From Paenibacillus solani (GTDB lineage Bacteria; Bacillota; Bacilli; Paenibacillales; Paenibacillaceae), in assembly GCF_001277345.1 (NCBI RefSeq), contig NZ_LIUT01000001.1, positions 3,107,045 through 3,171,044 on the forward strand: a stretch of DNA of 64,000 bases. The letters run 5' to 3'. Each line of letters starts with the position of its first letter. Positions within the stretch are counted from its first letter, which is position 1. Below are positions 17,560-25,760 of this stretch, piece by piece. The notes under the pieces were generated by a model that saw only the letters and a program-made list of their open reading frames with translations, searched no databases and was not told where the DNA came from. The position numbers and the translations under genes are program-made.

Positions 17560-19122
17560 ATGAGAGCCATTTTCATTCGGGAAATACAGCGGTTTCTGTC
17601 ACCTAGGCTCCTGCTTCTGATACTGGGCTGCATCTTATTCAGCCTGGCAGAACGTAAAGGATACTCCCAATCCTATGATAACTTTGTGTTGTCTATGCTC
17701 GTGGAACATTATTATATAACCTTTTTCATGACTCCTGTATTTCTGTATATCTTGTATGCTCATGTGGAAGAGGACTTGGACTATGTGTTGATTCGGATCA
17801 AGAATTATCCACGTTATTTCGGAATAAATACGGCCGCGATGACTGTAAACGTCTCATTCTTCGTTCTTCTTCAATTAGCTGTGTTCATAATCGTCGGCAT
17901 CGGCTTGCCGTCCGGTTCGGATTTCCCGCTGCCTGATTCACAACAATCTTCGCTCTCGGTTTTGTGGTTTCTTAGCGACTATTTCCAGTATCCTTGGCAG
18001 GCTGCCGCTGTGTCAGTAGTACATATGATCATTGGACTTATCGTGCTCAGCTTCTGTTTCATGACGCTTCATCACTTTTCGGAGAGAAGGACCGTAGCCA
18101 TCATTACCATAACGCTCTATTTTCTCATGGTATATGGCATGAAGTCCAAGCACCCAGAGCTCACCCGAATTCCGTTCATTTTTATTAATAATTATATCCT
18201 GTTCTTCTATAACCTGACCTACCCCTATGCTTTATGGATCAGCTACATCTCATTAGCGATAATGGCGGGTGGTTCTGCCTTCTTGATCATTAAATACTGG
18301 CACACACGTCCACAGAGCAACTGGGGAACGTTGCTGCCCCGAGGATTCTCGGCTTATCTGGGAGCTCAGCTCTTTTCACGCAAAAATATAGCCAGCCTCC
18401 TCGTATCCATAATCGTGTTCAGCTTGTGGAAACTGCTGCAAATACGTGCTTTACCAGAAAGCACTATGACCGATTACATGATCTTTATGTTCTGGGGACA
18501 TGGACACGGCTATTTTGAGCCGAAGGATTTCATTTCAATGATAATCATGAACTCCTTGCCGATTTATCTGCTTGCGCTCTTTTTGGAGAATGAAAAAAAG
18601 GACCACAGCATGATGCTAACCGTGCGCCTTCGGTCGAAATGGCTCTGGGGAGCCTCCATCTTTCGCATGAGCAGCTTATTTCTCATCATGTACACTCTAC
18701 TGTTAACTAGCGGTACTCTGCTCGTTGCAAGCACCAGCGGTTTGCCAGCTGGCGAAGGGCAGCTTATACCTGGCCTGTCGATGGGAACGGCTGAAATTTA
18801 TTTATATCTTCTCGTAGCGAAGCTGCTTGAGCTCTTGTTCCAATTCCTATTCCTGTTCGTTATCTATTTATGGAGTCGCCAGGCGACGGCAGCTATGGTC
18901 GGTATACTGATCCTGTATGGATTATATCTTCTTCCTTACCCATGGCTTCAATATATCCCGGTTGGCATGTCCAGTTTGGTGCAGCGTAGTGAGTTTGGAA
19001 CCGCTATGGATTCATCTGCGCCTGGACTTTCGGGGAGCTTTATCCTGCTCTATCTTGGAAGCCTGGTGATCACATCAAGTCTTTATGTATTGTTAGCCGG
19101 TTATAAGAAACGCTTTCGTTAA
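17560..19122 (+). CDS. Large ABC-2-type membrane subunit
   Basis: A 520-residue membrane protein with about twelve predicted membrane segments in two halves, each starting with a short cytoplasmic region (FIREIQRFLSPR; LGAQLFSRKN). This looks like a fused or double permease. It starts 12 bases after the first permease behind AGGAGGGATG. It probably pairs with the 265-residue permease and the ATPase. I do not recognise a characterised family, and its length is about twice that of usual lantibiotic-immunity permeases. Confidence 0.65.
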   Translation: MRAIFIREIQRFLSPRLLLLILGCILFSLAERKGYSQSYDNFVLSMLVEHYYITFFMTPVFLYILYAHVEEDLDYVLIRIKNYPRYFGINTAAMTVNVSFFVLLQLAVFIIVGIGLPSGSDFPLPDSQQSSLSVLWFLSDYFQYPWQAAAVSVVHMIIGLIVLSFCFMTLHHFSERRTVAIITITLYFLMVYGMKSKHPELTRIPFIFINNYILFFYNLTYPYALWISYISLAIMAGGSAFLIIKYWHTRPQSNWGTLLPRGFSAYLGAQLFSRKNIASLLVSIIVFSLWKLLQIRALPESTMTDYMIFMFWGHGHGYFEPKDFISMIIMNSLPIYLLALFLENEKKDHSMMLTVRLRSKWLWGASIFRMSSLFLIMYTLLLTSGTLLVASTSGLPAGEGQLIPGLSMGTAEIYLYLLVAKLLELLFQFLFLFVIYLWSRQATAAMVGILILYGLYLLPYPWLQYIPVGMSSLVQRSEFGTAMDSSAPGLSGSFILLYLGSLVITSSLYVLLAGYKKRFR

Positions 19123-19152
19123 ATTAATAAAACTATAGAGAGGTGAAACAAC

Positions 19153-19824
19153 ATGGCGGAGATTATAGTAGAGGGCGTATCCAAGGCTTTTCATGGTATC
19201 CCTGTCCTGTCCAATATCCATCTGGAGGTTGAACAAGGCTCCACGATCGGAATTGTCGGTGCTAATGGCAGCGGGAAGTCCGTTCTCTTCAAGATCATTT
19301 GCGGGTTCATTGCTCCAAATCAGGGCAGAGTGTATATTCGCGGCAAACAGCTGGGTACCGAGCTTGATTTCCCTGAGAATGTTGGGGTATTTATCAACTC
19401 CCCAGGCTATATCGGCATTTATAGCGGGTTCAAGAATCTGAAGTTTCTTGCCGACATTAATCGTAGAATTGGCAGCACCGAGATCAAGGAAGCCATGAAG
19501 CTTGTTGGGCTTGACCCTGAACTTAAAACCCATGTCGCCAACTACTCACTTGGTATGAAACAAAAACTCGGCATCGCGCAAGCGATTATGGAGGGACAGG
19601 ATATCCTCGTCCTGGATGAACCGTTCAATGCACTGGATTATCAGACCTATAATGATATGAAAGAAATTATCAGAGGCTTAAAAGCAGAAAATAAAACCAT
19701 GCTGCTAACGAGTCATAATTATGATGATTTGGAGTCTTTGTGTGATACTTTGTACATTATTCAGGGGGGCCATATGGAGCTCCTTACGGAAGAACTTAAG
19801 GAAACCTATTTTCGAAGACGATAA
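19153..19824 (+). CDS. ABC transporter ATP-binding protein
   Basis: A 223-residue ATPase with Walker A GANGSGKS (36-43), signature YSLGMKQKLG (131-140), Walker B ILVLDEP (151-157) and the D-loop NALD. In the Q-loop region the sequence is FINSPGYIG; a similar change (EEP or ESP in place of the Gln loop) is usual in bacitracin- and lantibiotic-type exporters. It follows the two permease genes behind AGAGGTGAAA and powers them. The last gene of the operon, followed by a terminator. Confidence 0.9.
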   Translation: MAEIIVEGVSKAFHGIPVLSNIHLEVEQGSTIGIVGANGSGKSVLFKIICGFIAPNQGRVYIRGKQLGTELDFPENVGVFINSPGYIGIYSGFKNLKFLADINRRIGSTEIKEAMKLVGLDPELKTHVANYSLGMKQKLGIAQAIMEGQDILVLDEPFNALDYQTYNDMKEIIRGLKAENKTMLLTSHNYDDLESLCDTLYIIQGGHMELLTEELKETYFRRR

Positions 19825-19835
19825 ATTATAAAAAA

Positions 19836-19872
19836 TCCCCCTTGATCGCTTGGTACGCCATCTAAGGGGGAC
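19836..19872 (+). terminator. Terminator after the ABC operon
   Basis: An inverted repeat of about 11 bp (TCCCCCTTGAT with ATCTAAGGGGGA). On the minus strand it is followed by a T-run, so it may also serve the convergent DinB gene. Confidence 0.75.
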
Positions 19873-19878
19873 TGCTTA

Positions 19879-20352
19879 TTATACCGATGTGGGTTTATAT
19901 TGAACTCCTAAACATTGCTTCGCGATATAGAAAATTTGGCCCATATGCTCTGAATAATGCGTGGCGCATTGATGCAGAATGTCGAGATTGCTCCGCTCCT
20001 TGCCCCTAACCATTTGTACCCGCTCAAAGTCTTCGTTCGTCATGGATTTTACCGTATCAATAAGATATTGAAAACGGTTCTTAAGGATCTGAATGAGATC
20101 GTCTCTGCTTACAAATGTCTGGGTCAATTCTTCCTCTCGGTTCCGGGTAATATCCTGTTGCAGAATCCCTTTTGTAATCCTCTCTTGAATGTTGCCTTCA
20201 ATGTGCCTGATCAACGTGGATATGCTTAGACTTGAGTGATTAGGCTGCCAATTGACCTGCTGATCATTTAACTGTACCAATACGTTTAAGGTACGGCTGC
20301 GAATATTCTCAAATTTGTCCTCCAGCCACTTTCGGTTGAAATCATGCTCCAT
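19879..20352 (-). CDS. DinB-superfamily protein (DUF1572-like)
   Basis: A 157-residue four-helix protein of the DinB/YfiT fold. The likely metal-binding His residues are in LIRHIEGN (near residue 50) and in CATHYSEHMGQIFYI (near residue 133), the usual pattern. Proteins of this kind are putative thiol-dependent transferases; activity is not proven for this subgroup. AAGGAG precedes the ATG. Confidence 0.85.
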   Translation of the reverse strand: MEHDFNRKWLEDKFENIRSRTLNVLVQLNDQQVNWQPNHSSLSISTLIRHIEGNIQERITKGILQQDITRNREEELTQTFVSRDDLIQILKNRFQYLIDTVKSMTNEDFERVQMVRGKERSNLDILHQCATHYSEHMGQIFYIAKQCLGVQYKPTSV

Positions 20353-20393
20353 TATGCAACACTCCTTCTTAAATAAGATTAAAATAAGTTATT

Positions 20394-21071
20394 TCACGGC
20401 TTCATCGCTCTCCAAATATATTTATGTTCTTGTATGCCCAATTGACCATCAATTTGATGCTCCCTAATCTTGGCTTCTAGCTCGCCCTTTCGTTCTGGTA
20501 AGGTGAAGTCGGGGTTACCCGGCGTATCCGACAAGTACAATGCGAATTCATGCGTATCCGGGAAGTAAGTTATGGCTTCGTTATACTCCTCAATTTCAAT
20601 ATCAATGTAACCATTCTCGGACAATCGTCTTCTAACGGCAGTCACATCCGTATGTATACCGATAACCGTACCGCCGGATATCAATAGTCTTGGATGATCT
20701 AGAATCGAAGTAGGGCCTCTGCGATCATAGATGAGATCGAACTGTCCGTCTTGAAAAGGCATCGCTGTCTTCGTGGTAGCATGAACAAATTCCACATTTC
20801 GAATTTCGCTGCTCTCAAGCAATGACTTAGAAATCCTGATCATCTCTGCGGAGTTGTCAAATCCAATGATTTTGCCAGTATGTCTCGACATCTTCATCGT
20901 GAACTCGCCATGCCCGCAGCCAGCATCAAGCACCGACTGGAACCGTGGCAGCATCTCCACTAACCGCTGTTCAAAGACATCTTCTGCTGATCTCCCAACG
21001 ATCGTGCATCTCGCCCTTCCTCTGTACCCTCCGTTTCTGCGTGCGATCATGTCATACCAATCCATACCCAT
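20394..21071 (-). CDS. Class I SAM-dependent methyltransferase
   Basis: A protein of about 225 residues with motif I VLDAGCGHGEFTMKMS and acidic strand-2 end GFDNSAEM, then FDLIYDRRGP in place of motif II. The N terminus (MDWYDMIARRNGGY) recalls a group of rRNA or small-molecule methyltransferases. The ATG at 21071 is chosen because AGGGAGGAGG lies just before it; the frame extends to 21173 without such a site. The substrate is unknown. Confidence 0.85.
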   Translation of the reverse strand: MGMDWYDMIARRNGGYRGRARCTIVGRSAEDVFEQRLVEMLPRFQSVLDAGCGHGEFTMKMSRHTGKIIGFDNSAEMIRISKSLLESSEIRNVEFVHATTKTAMPFQDGQFDLIYDRRGPTSILDHPRLLISGGTVIGIHTDVTAVRRRLSENGYIDIEIEEYNEAITYFPDTHEFALYLSDTPGNPDFTLPERKGELEAKIREHQIDGQLGIQEHKYIWRAMKP

Positions 21072-21326
21072 ACGATACCTCCTCCCTGATAGTCTGCAAT
21101 GCATCCACAACCAAGTTGGGCAAAACTGTAGCGACATGATCATGATCAAGCACAACCGGTAGGTACTGAACAACCGATATATATCTAATGAATTAAAATA
21201 TTACCATTTTGTTCCGCAATGTCAACGTTTACATTAGGAATTTTTATAAAAAAACCGATTATGTATGATACTCGATACATGCTAGGACTTTACCTTAACG
21301 GATTTTTATTCCAAATTTTGGCGAGT

Positions 21327-21371
21327 AAAAAGGAGTGCTCAACTGTTATAAACAGTATACACTCCCTTTTT
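21327..21371 (-). terminator. Terminator of the GNAT gene
   Basis: Arms AAAAGGAGTG and CACTCCCTTTT with a loop containing a second short palindrome, flanked by T-runs on both strands. It lies 13 bases after the stop of the gene at 21384. Confidence 0.8.
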
Positions 21372-21383
21372 ATTTGAAATTAA

Positions 21384-21827
21384 CTATAGCTTCAGTGTCG
21401 CTACCGATTCATCCATAGACCAAGGCATAACACCGATTTCCTCAAAACCCGCTTTAACGTACAACTGTCTGGCCAGTTCGTTCTTCGGGTCAAAACTCAA
21501 CATCAGCACGTCCGTCCGGTCAGGTTTATTTCGGATCTCTTCGATTATAAATTGTAAAGCCTGTCTTCCGTAACCCTTCCGCTGATGGTTCCCATCAATC
21601 ATAAAACGGTAAATCCAATAGTTACCGTCATCAGAATCCAAACCATACAACGTGAATCCGACCATGGTCTGATCATCATAAATAGCCATCGCTTCAAAAT
21701 GTTCGAGAAACTGAAACTGCGCGATAGAATACAGATTGGAGGCAATAAATTTTTCCTGTTCGGGTTTCGCTTTCAGTTTAATGCATTCGGTCCAATTATC
21801 TTTATCAATAGGTTGCAGCCTAATCAT
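21384..21827 (-). CDS. GNAT-family acetyltransferase (spermidine acetyltransferase-like)
   Basis: A 147-residue N-acetyltransferase. The acetyl-CoA-binding motif is HQRKGYGRQAL, followed by the strand LMLSFDPKNELARQLYVKAGFEEIG, which is the usual B motif. The N terminus IRLQPIDKDNWTECIKL resembles BltD/PaiA-like polyamine acetyltransferases. The ATG at 21827 follows GAAGGAGATCGAC; the frame reaches 21890 without a site. The substrate is inferred. Confidence 0.85.
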   Translation of the reverse strand: MIRLQPIDKDNWTECIKLKAKPEQEKFIASNLYSIAQFQFLEHFEAMAIYDDQTMVGFTLYGLDSDDGNYWIYRFMIDGNHQRKGYGRQALQFIIEEIRNKPDRTDVLMLSFDPKNELARQLYVKAGFEEIGVMPWSMDESVATLKL

Positions 21828-21993
21828 GTCGATCTCCTTCAGACTATCATTAATCCATAACAGTGTGTGATTGAACCCCAAGGACTTCATTAATCCCCGT
21901 CAATCACCTGATCATCCAAATTGTACCATGTGATGGTACAGTTATCTCGGAATAAAATGATTTAGACTAACTTTTCCTATCCTTAATTTCCTC

Positions 21994-22827
21994 TCATGTT
22001 CGTGTCTTATTGAGATAATGCTTCATTTCCAGTGAAGCATATTTTGCAAAACCTTCGTAAAAGTCGATTTCCTCGATATTCAAATGGCTGTATGCTGCTG
22101 GTGCTCCAAAATATCCCTGTGGCGTCATATTTCTCGCAATCTCGCCCCCTGATTGCCATAACTTCAAATCTTCCAATGATAAATTCGTAGGTTCCAGTTT
22201 ATCGGCAACTTGCGTATCAACAAGCTTGGGAAAATACTTGAGCATGCCCGCTGTACTGCTCTCCCCTGCATGGATATCCAAATATGCAGATTCAGGAAGA
22301 TCTGGAAGTGGAACATCAAATACCAGGAAATTCTCGTCTTCTTTGTCCAATCCCAGATCATCTGCAATCCAATTAGAGATGACGGAGCGGATATCAAGAC
22401 CATAATTCTTTCTCCCTTCCACGATCGCCTCATATAGCGCTGCCCCATTCGCTTGATCTCCATGAATATCTACAAGGAACACATGTTGAATTCCCCAACG
22501 ATACAAGCATTCGAACATATCGAGTAGTACATATTTGACCGTTACCTTCCTGGAAGTAAACGATCCGGGAAACGCTCCCGTAACATGGTTGATTCCCCAA
22601 TAAAATGGAGGTGTGATCAGACATTCAATATGACTCTTGTTCAGTTCTGATCTCATTTTGTTGCATATTAAATGGCTTCCATACACATCTGTTCCTGTGG
22701 GAAGATGGGGACCCTGCTGTTCAATTACACCTGATGGGATAAGTGCTACAGCCCCCCTCTCAATACTCTTCTGTACTTCCATCCAACTCATATCAGCCAT
22801 CGTTCCCGCAAATATCGAATACGTCAT
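21994..22827 (-). CDS. Creatininase-family amidohydrolase-like protein
   Basis: A 277-residue protein of the creatininase family (creatinine, formamide-type or mycofactocin-related hydrolases). The metal site region IPSGVIEQQGPHLPTGTD matches except that the usual EQHGPH His is Gln (residue 38). Other ligands are visible: Asp47, the VDIHGDQANG motif, and Glu in DIHAGESSTAGM. The ATG at 22827 follows GGAGGCG. The missing His may change metal content or activity. No neighbour points to a pathway. Confidence 0.8.
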   Translation of the reverse strand: MTYSIFAGTMADMSWMEVQKSIERGAVALIPSGVIEQQGPHLPTGTDVYGSHLICNKMRSELNKSHIECLITPPFYWGINHVTGAFPGSFTSRKVTVKYVLLDMFECLYRWGIQHVFLVDIHGDQANGAALYEAIVEGRKNYGLDIRSVISNWIADDLGLDKEDENFLVFDVPLPDLPESAYLDIHAGESSTAGMLKYFPKLVDTQVADKLEPTNLSLEDLKLWQSGGEIARNMTPQGYFGAPAAYSHLNIEEIDFYEGFAKYASLEMKHYLNKTRT

Positions 22828-23173
22828 GGTATCGCCTCCTGTCCTCATGTCTGTATTGTATGAGGATTCCCAAAAATTTCAAGTCTGTTTTTATCTGTGA
22901 GTGTGTGTTATTATCAGTACAAATACAAGATACTGTTCGATCCATTCTTGATCTAATTTAGGAAAGACCGTACTTTCGATCATCATCGAATGGTACGGTC
23001 TTATTTGAGATACGCCTGTGTCATTTTATTCGTTAATAATGCTCCAAAGGGCATTCCCCCCTTGAACAATGGGGTTGCATCCATGTTTGAAAAACTCCGC
23101 TTTTCGTTGGCACCCTTCATCTCACCTTATCATTTACTATAGTGACTCTACTATTGGAAGAGAGGTGATTCGA
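22828..23173. other. Divergent intergenic region
   Basis: It holds the promoters of the creatininase gene (minus) and the small gene at 23174 (plus) and, between them, a terminator-like hairpin at 22974-23003 that belongs to neither. Confidence 0.5.
22974..23003 (+). terminator. Orphan terminator-like hairpin
   Basis: AAGACCGTAC pairs with GTACGGTCTT, with an inner repeat (TCGAT/ATCGA), and is followed by TTATTTG. No gene ends before it on either strand, so it may end a small unannotated transcript or be left from a lost gene. Confidence 0.6.
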
Positions 23174-23434
23174 ATGGGTCGTGTCGCTGCTGTCCGCCAA
23201 CCTGACTTAGTATTAATCAGCTGGTCAAGAAACCCGTTAGTTGCAGGCTCTCCGCGTAGAATCGTTGCCGCTCGCGTCATTGGCAATGCTTCCCCTTGCC
23301 GGGCTGATTTGACACCAAATGCATTATTAAGAACTGCCTTAGCCTGTTTACTGGATAATGACGTAGGCTTCAAAATCGTATTCCGTAAAAGAACTTCCAG
23401 CATTAGTGGTTACCTGCTATTGCAGCGTAATTAG
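23174..23434 (+). CDS. Small basic hypothetical protein
   Basis: An 86-residue protein rich in Arg, Val, Ala and Leu with the tail FKIVFRKRTSSISGYL. AGAGGTG lies eight bases before the ATG and a perfect terminator follows, so the gene looks real. There is no signal peptide. I do not recognise the family. An 88-codon open frame on the other strand has no ribosome binding site and is taken as a shadow. Confidence 0.6.
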   Translation: MGRVAAVRQPDLVLISWSRNPLVAGSPRRIVAARVIGNASPCRADLTPNALLRTALACLLDNDVGFKIVFRKRTSSISGYLLLQRN

Positions 23435-23485
23435 TATTCGGATTAAATTGCCCAGGAAATATATCTTCATGAGTTTCATATAATC

Positions 23486-23525
23486 AAAAGCTTGCAAGAC
23501 CATCTATAAGGTCTTGCAAGCTTTT
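23486..23525. terminator. Bidirectional terminator
   Basis: A perfect 15-bp stem (AAAAGCTTGCAAGAC with GTCTTGCAAGCTTTT) around a 10-base loop. It lies between the small plus-strand gene and the convergent gene at 23592. Confidence 0.9.
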
Positions 23526-23591
23526 CCATTTTGCAACTACAGTTGCTTTTTTTATCTGTTCTAAATCTTATCAATACCCGTGTAACTCTTT

Positions 23592-24281
23592 TTATTTCAA
23601 TTGAGCAACACTTACAGCAACCTTCTCAAGCTGTGCTTTGCTTAAGGAATGATCTGGTGAGCTGATTGTTACAAAGCGGTCCTTAATCTGAAATCCGAGC
23701 ATGGCTGTATCATCGGGCGTGTACCATTTTGCTTGAACTCCATTAGACAAAGTAACCGGTTTGCTGTCATATCCATAAGAGTAGTCTCTAGGGGAAATAT
23801 ATACTGTCATGTGTTTGAATAGCATGTTGACGCCATCTTCTGATGCACCCGTCTTCTGGTACATATCTCCTTTTATCATCTGACTTGGGGCATAAGGTGT
23901 TTGAAAACCATCGAACTTGGCGAATGCACTTTTGATTGCCTTTCGCTCAGCATCACTGTATTTTACGTTAGTCAGCTCGATTGCCTCACCGTTTCCAGGA
24001 TGGCTCCCGATTAACACCTGTTTATTCTTTGCATCATATTGTACAGGAACATCCAGCACATCAGCGAGCGCACGAACTGGCAAGTATGTTGTGTTCTGAT
24101 ATGTGATAGGGGTTAACTTTTTGCCCGTGTTATATACAGTCCCGTCCACTTTGATACCGATGCTGTGATTCAGATAAGCAGAAATTTTCTCTAGATTGGC
24201 CCCCGCATAGACGCCCGCTGCTCCCGTTAACGTCATACCCAGCACGGCAACTACTGCAAATGATTTTTTAAATAATTTCAT
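23592..24281 (-). CDS. Secreted protein with copper-amine-oxidase-N-like (stalk) domain
   Basis: A protein of about 229 residues with a signal peptide (KKSFAVVAVLGMTLTGAAGVYA) and then a stalk domain (about 35-95; IKVDGTVYNTGKKL, YQNTTYLPVRALADVL), a module common in secreted proteins of Paenibacillus. The C-terminal half is of unknown function and ends in a short helix. The ATG at 24281 is preferred over 24290 because AGAGGA is better spaced. It lies downstream of the TolB-like lipoprotein gene with a 69-base gap. Confidence 0.8.
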   Translation of the reverse strand: MKLFKKSFAVVAVLGMTLTGAAGVYAGANLEKISAYLNHSIGIKVDGTVYNTGKKLTPITYQNTTYLPVRALADVLDVPVQYDAKNKQVLIGSHPGNGEAIELTNVKYSDAERKAIKSAFAKFDGFQTPYAPSQMIKGDMYQKTGASEDGVNMLFKHMTVYISPRDYSYGYDSKPVTLSNGVQAKWYTPDDTAMLGFQIKDRFVTISSPDHSLSKAQLEKVAVSVAQLK

Positions 24282-24350
24282 GTTATCCATTCCTCTCGTT
24301 GTCCCACCAGCTTGAACTCAATGGGTAGTATAGTTGAGCACGATATTTTC

Positions 24351-25562
24351 CTATTTAAAATCGATGACATACGTTGCAAGTAAAGCCTCTTGATCATCAA
24401 TCGTAATTCCTAATTTTTCTCCAGAGGGACTCCATGTCAGCGGATACACCGGATGGGCAGCAGGATGCACTGCAGAATAATAAGGAGCCATCCAACTCAC
24501 CTTGCCGGAAGCCGTATCGAACACATATACTCCGTTCATTCCGCTCTCATTCTCCGAATATACATCGAAGGCAAATCGGGATGAATCCGGCGACCAGGAC
24601 AAATAGGATATCAGATTGCCCTTGCCGATTAGTGAGCCTTGCAAATGGCCAGCCGCATCATAGATCAGCAGTTTGCTAACTTGATCCTCACCTGTATTAG
24701 TGGCTGTTGAGACGGCAATATACTCTCCATCAGGCGAGATGGTAAAGTTCCATACATTCTCAATGAGAGGGATCGGGTTCGACGCTCCTGGTTCAACAAC
24801 CTTCAACATTTGGTTCGCATCAGTATAATAGATCCGGCCTTTACTTGCGCCAAACTGATTATAAAATTCAACATCTTTATCCTCTATGACCGTGGTAGTA
24901 TAAGTGCCGTCCGTGGATATGAGTCGTATCTCCCCCTTGCCGCTCATGGAGCCTGCTGCAAGAACATAGGTGTCTCCATCCAGCCAACCGCCGATCTCCA
25001 TATAGTTGCCACCCTTAACCGGTATGGTCTCGCCTGACTTCAGATTCTTCATGAAGTTGTCTGCCGTGTATTTATCCCTCCATTTCTGTACAAAGCTGTA
25101 TTTGCCACTCGGGGAAACCTCTTCCTTAACAAGATGTTGGTCAGGAGGAGCTTCTCCATGATTCGTGACCTCATGCCGCTCACCTGTACTGATACTTACT
25201 TGTTCAGTCGTGTACGCATATTTTGGTTCTTCTGTTTCGGTTGCTTCCTTGATCAATTTGGTTGTGGTAACCTTAACCTCATTCTCCGATAGCCAAGCCT
25301 CAATGTTGGACGAGGCAATACGATGTGTCCCATTCACGATAAGTTCCTGACCGGATTTCCCGTTCGTCCCTTCGACAACCGTGAGCTTGCGCTCTCCCGG
25401 CGTCTTACCTCCGCTTGAAACAGGTGGCTGGCTGGTTTGATGCCCTCCCGCCTCCGGTTCCACGATCGTCAACCGATCCTGAGACTGGCAAGCCGTCAAG
25501 GCTGCAGAAATAGCAGCAATGCATAGCAACTTGACTCCATAATTCCTGAATCTATGTTTCAT
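24351..25562 (-). CDS. Lipoprotein with TolB/WD40-like beta-propeller
   Basis: A 403-residue lipoprotein: signal peptide with lipobox LTAC (Cys25), a low-complexity linker (to about 60), a middle domain of unknown type, and a propeller-like C-terminal part with repeats such as ISPDGEYIAVSTAT, WSPDSSRFAFDVY and WSPSGEKLGITI. The ribosome binding site is AGGAGGAACC. It lies 180 bases downstream of a kinase gene but behind a terminator, so coregulation is likely but not by simple cotranscription. It may modulate that sensor from outside the membrane (inference). Confidence 0.75.
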   Translation of the reverse strand: MKHRFRNYGVKLLCIAAISAALTACQSQDRLTIVEPEAGGHQTSQPPVSSGGKTPGERKLTVVEGTNGKSGQELIVNGTHRIASSNIEAWLSENEVKVTTTKLIKEATETEEPKYAYTTEQVSISTGERHEVTNHGEAPPDQHLVKEEVSPSGKYSFVQKWRDKYTADNFMKNLKSGETIPVKGGNYMEIGGWLDGDTYVLAAGSMSGKGEIRLISTDGTYTTTVIEDKDVEFYNQFGASKGRIYYTDANQMLKVVEPGASNPIPLIENVWNFTISPDGEYIAVSTATNTGEDQVSKLLIYDAAGHLQGSLIGKGNLISYLSWSPDSSRFAFDVYSENESGMNGVYVFDTASGKVSWMAPYYSAVHPAAHPVYPLTWSPSGEKLGITIDDQEALLATYVIDFK

Positions 25563-25719
25563 AACAGGTTCCTCCTATGCATATCCCTCAAGGAGCTATG
25601 GCAGCTGCAACTAATGAGCCTTGGCATGCTCCTATTCCCTGTTGAACTCAGTATAGAATGTGAATATCTCGATACGATATCGAGCTTGTAACGAACTTGT
25701 AAACAAATAATCATTCTTA

Positions 25720-25760
25720 AAAAAAAAAGAAAGTCCAGACCTTATCCCAAGTCTGAACCT
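25720..25760 (-). terminator. Terminator overlapping the 3-prime end of the kinase gene
   Basis: Minus-strand stem GGTTCAGACTT with AAGGTCTGGACT (including G-U pairs), followed by a run of ten T residues. Confidence 0.8.

Noticed and set aside
23137..23403. Minus-strand 88-codon frame opposite the small gene
   Set aside because: No ribosome binding site; the plus-strand gene has one and a terminator.
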